The notes under the pieces were generated by a model. The model was not told the DNA's origin. It made no database searches and worked only from the letters and a program-made list of their open reading frames with translations. A stretch of DNA of 64,000 bases from CALODP01 sp942492055 (GTDB lineage Bacteria > Bacteroidota > Ignavibacteria > Ignavibacteriales > Melioribacteraceae), in assembly GCA_942492055.1 (NCBI GenBank), contig CALODP010000015.1:434001-498000 (forward strand), given 5' to 3'. Below are positions 61,754-64,000 of this stretch, one piece after another. The translations under genes were made by a program, and so were the position numbers. Numbering within the stretch: position 1 is the stretch's first letter; each line of letters opens with the position of its first letter.

Positions 61754-62390
61754 GATTAAATACATCGCTATCGAAGGGGTTATCGGAGCCGGTAAAACAT
61801 CACTGGCAAAAAAGATAGCCAAAAGGTTAAATGCCAAATTGGTAATGGAAAAATTTGATGAAAATCCTTTTCTGGCTAAGTTCTACGATAATCCAAAACG
61901 TTACGCTTTTCAAGCGCAGATGTTTTTTTTGATCAATCGTTATAAAGATCAGCAAAGATTATGTCAGGATGATCTCTTCAATGACTTTACGGTTAGTGAT
62001 TATATTTTTGCCAAGGATAGAATTTTTGCGTACTTGAATTTGAGTAAAGACGAACTGAAACTATACGAAAGTATATTCCCTTTGCTACAAAGGGAAATTA
62101 GAAAGCCTGATCTTGTTATCTATCTGCAAGCGAGTGTTGATAGGCTGATGTACAACATCAAGTTGAGAGGAAGAAATTACGAAAAGAATATCTCCAGAAG
62201 TTATATTAAAGAACTTAGCGAGGCTTATAATAATTTCTTCTTCAAGTATAACGATACTCCTTTGCTGATTGTTAATAATACTGAAATTGATTTTGTGAAT
62301 CGGGAAAAAGATTTTGATGATTTATACAAACAGATATTTCGTGAGGACAGGGGATTTATTGAATATTTTAATCCGATCCTAGGAGATTGA
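61746..62390 (+). CDS. deoxynucleoside kinase family protein
   Basis: About 214 residues from TTG 61746, preferred because GGTGG lies five bases ahead; GTG 61737 would add three residues. P-loop AIEGVIGAGKTSLAKK, DRY-like region VSDYIFAKDRIFAYL, and the LID-like LRGRNYEKNISRSYI identify the dNK/dGK-dAK group that phosphorylates deoxynucleosides for salvage. Often found beside folK in this phylum (recalled). Ends 1 base before the next gene. Confidence 0.88.
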   Translation: MSEIKYIAIEGVIGAGKTSLAKKIAKRLNAKLVMEKFDENPFLAKFYDNPKRYAFQAQMFFLINRYKDQQRLCQDDLFNDFTVSDYIFAKDRIFAYLNLSKDELKLYESIFPLLQREIRKPDLVIYLQASVDRLMYNIKLRGRNYEKNISRSYIKELSEAYNNFFFKYNDTPLLIVNNTEIDFVNREKDFDDLYKQIFREDRGFIEYFNPILGD

Positions 62391-62391
62391 T

Positions 62392-62637
62392 ATGATTAAG
62401 ACACTTTTTTTATTGTTTATTGGATATATAATTTATAAAGCTATTCGCGTTTTTCAATTTATTACAGGCAATAGTAAGAAATATCAGAATGCCTATACTA
62501 ATAAAAGCGAAGAAAACTCATTCCGCCCGAAAGAGAAGAAGGCTAGGAAGAGTTATAAAATTAAAAACGAAGATATTATCGAAGCTGAATTCGTTGAGTT
62601 GGATCCCGAAGAAACATCAAGGAAAGAAGCTAGCTAA
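62392..62637 (+). CDS. small membrane-anchored protein (DUF4834-like)
   Basis: 81 residues: an N-terminal helix (IKTLFLLFIGYIIYKAIRVFQF) and a basic, then acidic cytoplasmic tail (RPKEKKARKSYKIKNEDIIEAEFVELDP). It resembles the small DUF4834 proteins of Bacteroidota. Preceded by AGGAGATTG; overlaps the next gene by one base. Confidence 0.72.
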   Translation: MIKTLFLLFIGYIIYKAIRVFQFITGNSKKYQNAYTNKSEENSFRPKEKKARKSYKIKNEDIIEAEFVELDPEETSRKEAS

Positions 62638-63749
62638 TGTCGAAACCGAATATATTTGCAAGGGCTTTTCTCTCTCTTATCAATTCTACGTTTCGTGTTC
62701 GAGAAAATGATAATAATGAAATAACCGCTCCGAGGAAAATTCTCATTATCAGACAACATAATGAGCTAGGGCATCTCCTATCCAGTGTCTCTATATTCAG
62801 AGCGATTAAGGAGACCTATCCCGATTGTTTCATTAGAGTTATCGCAAGTCCCGATAATTATTTCGCGATTACCCGTAATAATCTGATTGATGATTATTAT
62901 GTGTTTGATAAACGAAAAATAGTGAAGAGAGAGTATCGCAAAGAATTAAAGAGTGTGTTAAAAGAGGAATACGACTGGGTTATTGTGCCGGTATCTGTTA
63001 AGCACTCATATACTAGCACAATAATTGCCCGATTCGTAAATACGAAATTGAGAATCGGGGCTAAATCTTTACAAGGGATAAAGAATTATCTTGCCGGATT
63101 TTATGAAATGGGGATTGATCTGGATTGGCGCAGATATCCTGACGCGCACGTTTCCGATTTTATTCTGGATAATGTTCGCCCTTTGAATATTTCCACTAAG
63201 GATTTTACATCCCACATTTCAAGTGACGAGTCGGCTTTGGACTATGCTGAGAAATTTATCGGGAAGTTAACACTCGATCATAAGGATTTGCTAATAGGAA
63301 TTCATGTCGGGGCAGGGAAGAAAGAGAATATCTGGCCACTCGATTCTTATATTGATCTGATCGGGCAATTGAAAGAGAAATATCCGGTGAAAATATATCT
63401 TACCGGAAGTAATAAGGATCTGGAAGAAATAGATTATATAAAGAAAAATCTTAATATAGAGGTAGGATATTTTCTGAACAAACGTATTCCGGCATTGGCT
63501 GCTTTAATAGAAAAGAGCGATCTCTTTATAACCAATGATACCGGGGTTATGCATGTTGCCGGAGTTACAAATACTCCGCAGATAAGCGTGTTCGGACCGT
63601 CGAATCCATTTAACTGGGCTCCTTTGGGGGATAACAAGTATTTTCTCAAAAAGTCTGATCTTATGGATTCGATCAAGGTAGAGGATGTTCTGGAATTATG
63701 CGATTACATATTATCAAAAAGAGTCGAGATCAAAGAGGATGAGCAATAA
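62637..63749 (+). CDS. family 9 glycosyltransferase (heptosyltransferase-like)
   Basis: 370 residues, two Rossmann-like halves (GT-B). ILIIRQHNELGHLLSSVSIFRAIKETYP is the acceptor-side start; GIHVGAGKKENIWPLDSYIDLI and TNDTGVMHVAGVTNTPQISVFGPSNPFNWAPLG form the nucleotide-sugar site. Family members add heptose in LPS core. Overlaps the next gene by 11 bases. Confidence 0.88.
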   Translation: MSKPNIFARAFLSLINSTFRVRENDNNEITAPRKILIIRQHNELGHLLSSVSIFRAIKETYPDCFIRVIASPDNYFAITRNNLIDDYYVFDKRKIVKREYRKELKSVLKEEYDWVIVPVSVKHSYTSTIIARFVNTKLRIGAKSLQGIKNYLAGFYEMGIDLDWRRYPDAHVSDFILDNVRPLNISTKDFTSHISSDESALDYAEKFIGKLTLDHKDLLIGIHVGAGKKENIWPLDSYIDLIGQLKEKYPVKIYLTGSNKDLEEIDYIKKNLNIEVGYFLNKRIPALAALIEKSDLFITNDTGVMHVAGVTNTPQISVFGPSNPFNWAPLGDNKYFLKKSDLMDSIKVEDVLELCDYILSKRVEIKEDEQ

Positions 63750-64000
63750 TAAATTAGCCGCTGTTGATATTGGAACAAACTCATTTCATCTTATTGTAGT
63801 TGAATATACCGAACGAGGTAATTTCGAAATAATAGATCGGGCGAAAGAAGTTATCCGCCTTAACGAAGGGAATGTCGGTGATATTAAATATATCAATGAT
63901 AGAGCTATCAACAGAGCTGTACATACTCTTACTAACTTTCTCGGAATTGCCAAAGCGCACGGAGCCTCTCTCAGAGCCTTGGCAACAAGCGCTGTTCGCG
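63739..64000 (+). CDS. Ppx/GppA family phosphatase (start only)
   Basis: The first 87 codons of an exopolyphosphatase/pppGpp phosphatase. AAVDIGTNSFHLIVVEY is the first phosphate motif of the actin-like ATPase fold, then DRAKEVIRLNEGNVG and ALATSAVR at the window edge. ATG 63739 follows AAAGAGG inside the end of the glycosyltransferase gene. Truncated by the window. Confidence 0.92.
   Translation, partial: MSNNKLAAVDIGTNSFHLIVVEYTERGNFEIIDRAKEVIRLNEGNVGDIKYINDRAINRAVHTLTNFLGIAKAHGASLRALATSAVR

Overview
The window is a gene-dense, AT-rich stretch of a chromosome from a Bacteroidota/Chlorobiota/Ignavibacteriota-type (FCB group) bacterium. The evidence is a type IX secretion C-terminal sorting domain on the RCC1-repeat protein (35924-37684, NYPNPFNPST signature), a TTG-N19-TAnnTTTG promoter ahead of the UvrD helicase, many secreted or lipid-anchored proteins of the kind common in Ignavibacteria, and LptF/LptG exporters showing a Gram-negative envelope. 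Shine-Dalgarno sites are common, and GTG and TTG starts are frequent. The placement is inferred from protein style; no 16S gene is present.

Layout. 1-957: the end of an unknown gene and a metallophosphoesterase. 958-7960: a complete eight-gene histidine operon (hisG-D-C-B-H-A-F-IE) behind a His-rich leader peptide and attenuator. 7983-10048: a convergent trpG-trpB unit behind a leader peptide with five Trp codons, an antiterminator/terminator pair and a promoter. 10049-14108: an accessory, partly decayed region with a 21-bp periodic repeat field, an antitoxin next to a frameshifted PIN toxin, and two unknown secreted proteins. 14161-18220 (minus): phosphoglycerate dehydrogenase-like enzyme, urocanase, a small unknown protein and adenosine deaminase. 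18322-26626: TPR lipoprotein, DUF3467 protein, then a secreted protein/FecR protein/barrel-like protein/CHASE2-cyclase cluster. 26627-29073 (minus): lptF-lptG. 29320-33578: M20 peptidase, lipoprotein, YgfZ-like protein, cobalamin adenosyltransferase and tmRNA. 33637-38889: small lipoprotein, ST7-like TPR protein, RCC1/T9SS protein and large non-coding repeat fields (22-bp, 21-bp and 44-bp units). 38890-48677: CBS/DUF21 membrane protein, pdxJ, DUF2400 protein, MFS transporter with a PqqD-like protein, OM-type protein, M29-like aminopeptidase, uvrD/pcrA and a PPi-type phosphofructokinase. 48861-51935 (minus): two sodium-coupled amino acid transporters. 52176-end: pseudo-M1 peptidase and membrane partner, def-fmt, two trans-sulfuration-type PLP enzymes, pgeF, a DMT permease, folB-folK, a deoxynucleoside kinase, a small membrane protein, a family 9 glycosyltransferase and the start of a Ppx/GppA phosphatase.

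The best regulatory finds are two unannotated ribosome-mediated attenuators, both readable directly from the sequence. The trp one has a fully paired 15-bp terminator stem and an antiterminator arm starting four bases after the leader stop codon. Other points worth attention are a HisB whose phosphatase half has shrunk to a vestige, an M1-family protein that has lost all of HExxH, a one-base frameshift in a PIN toxin, and three separate 21/22-bp tandem-repeat fields in otherwise compact DNA.
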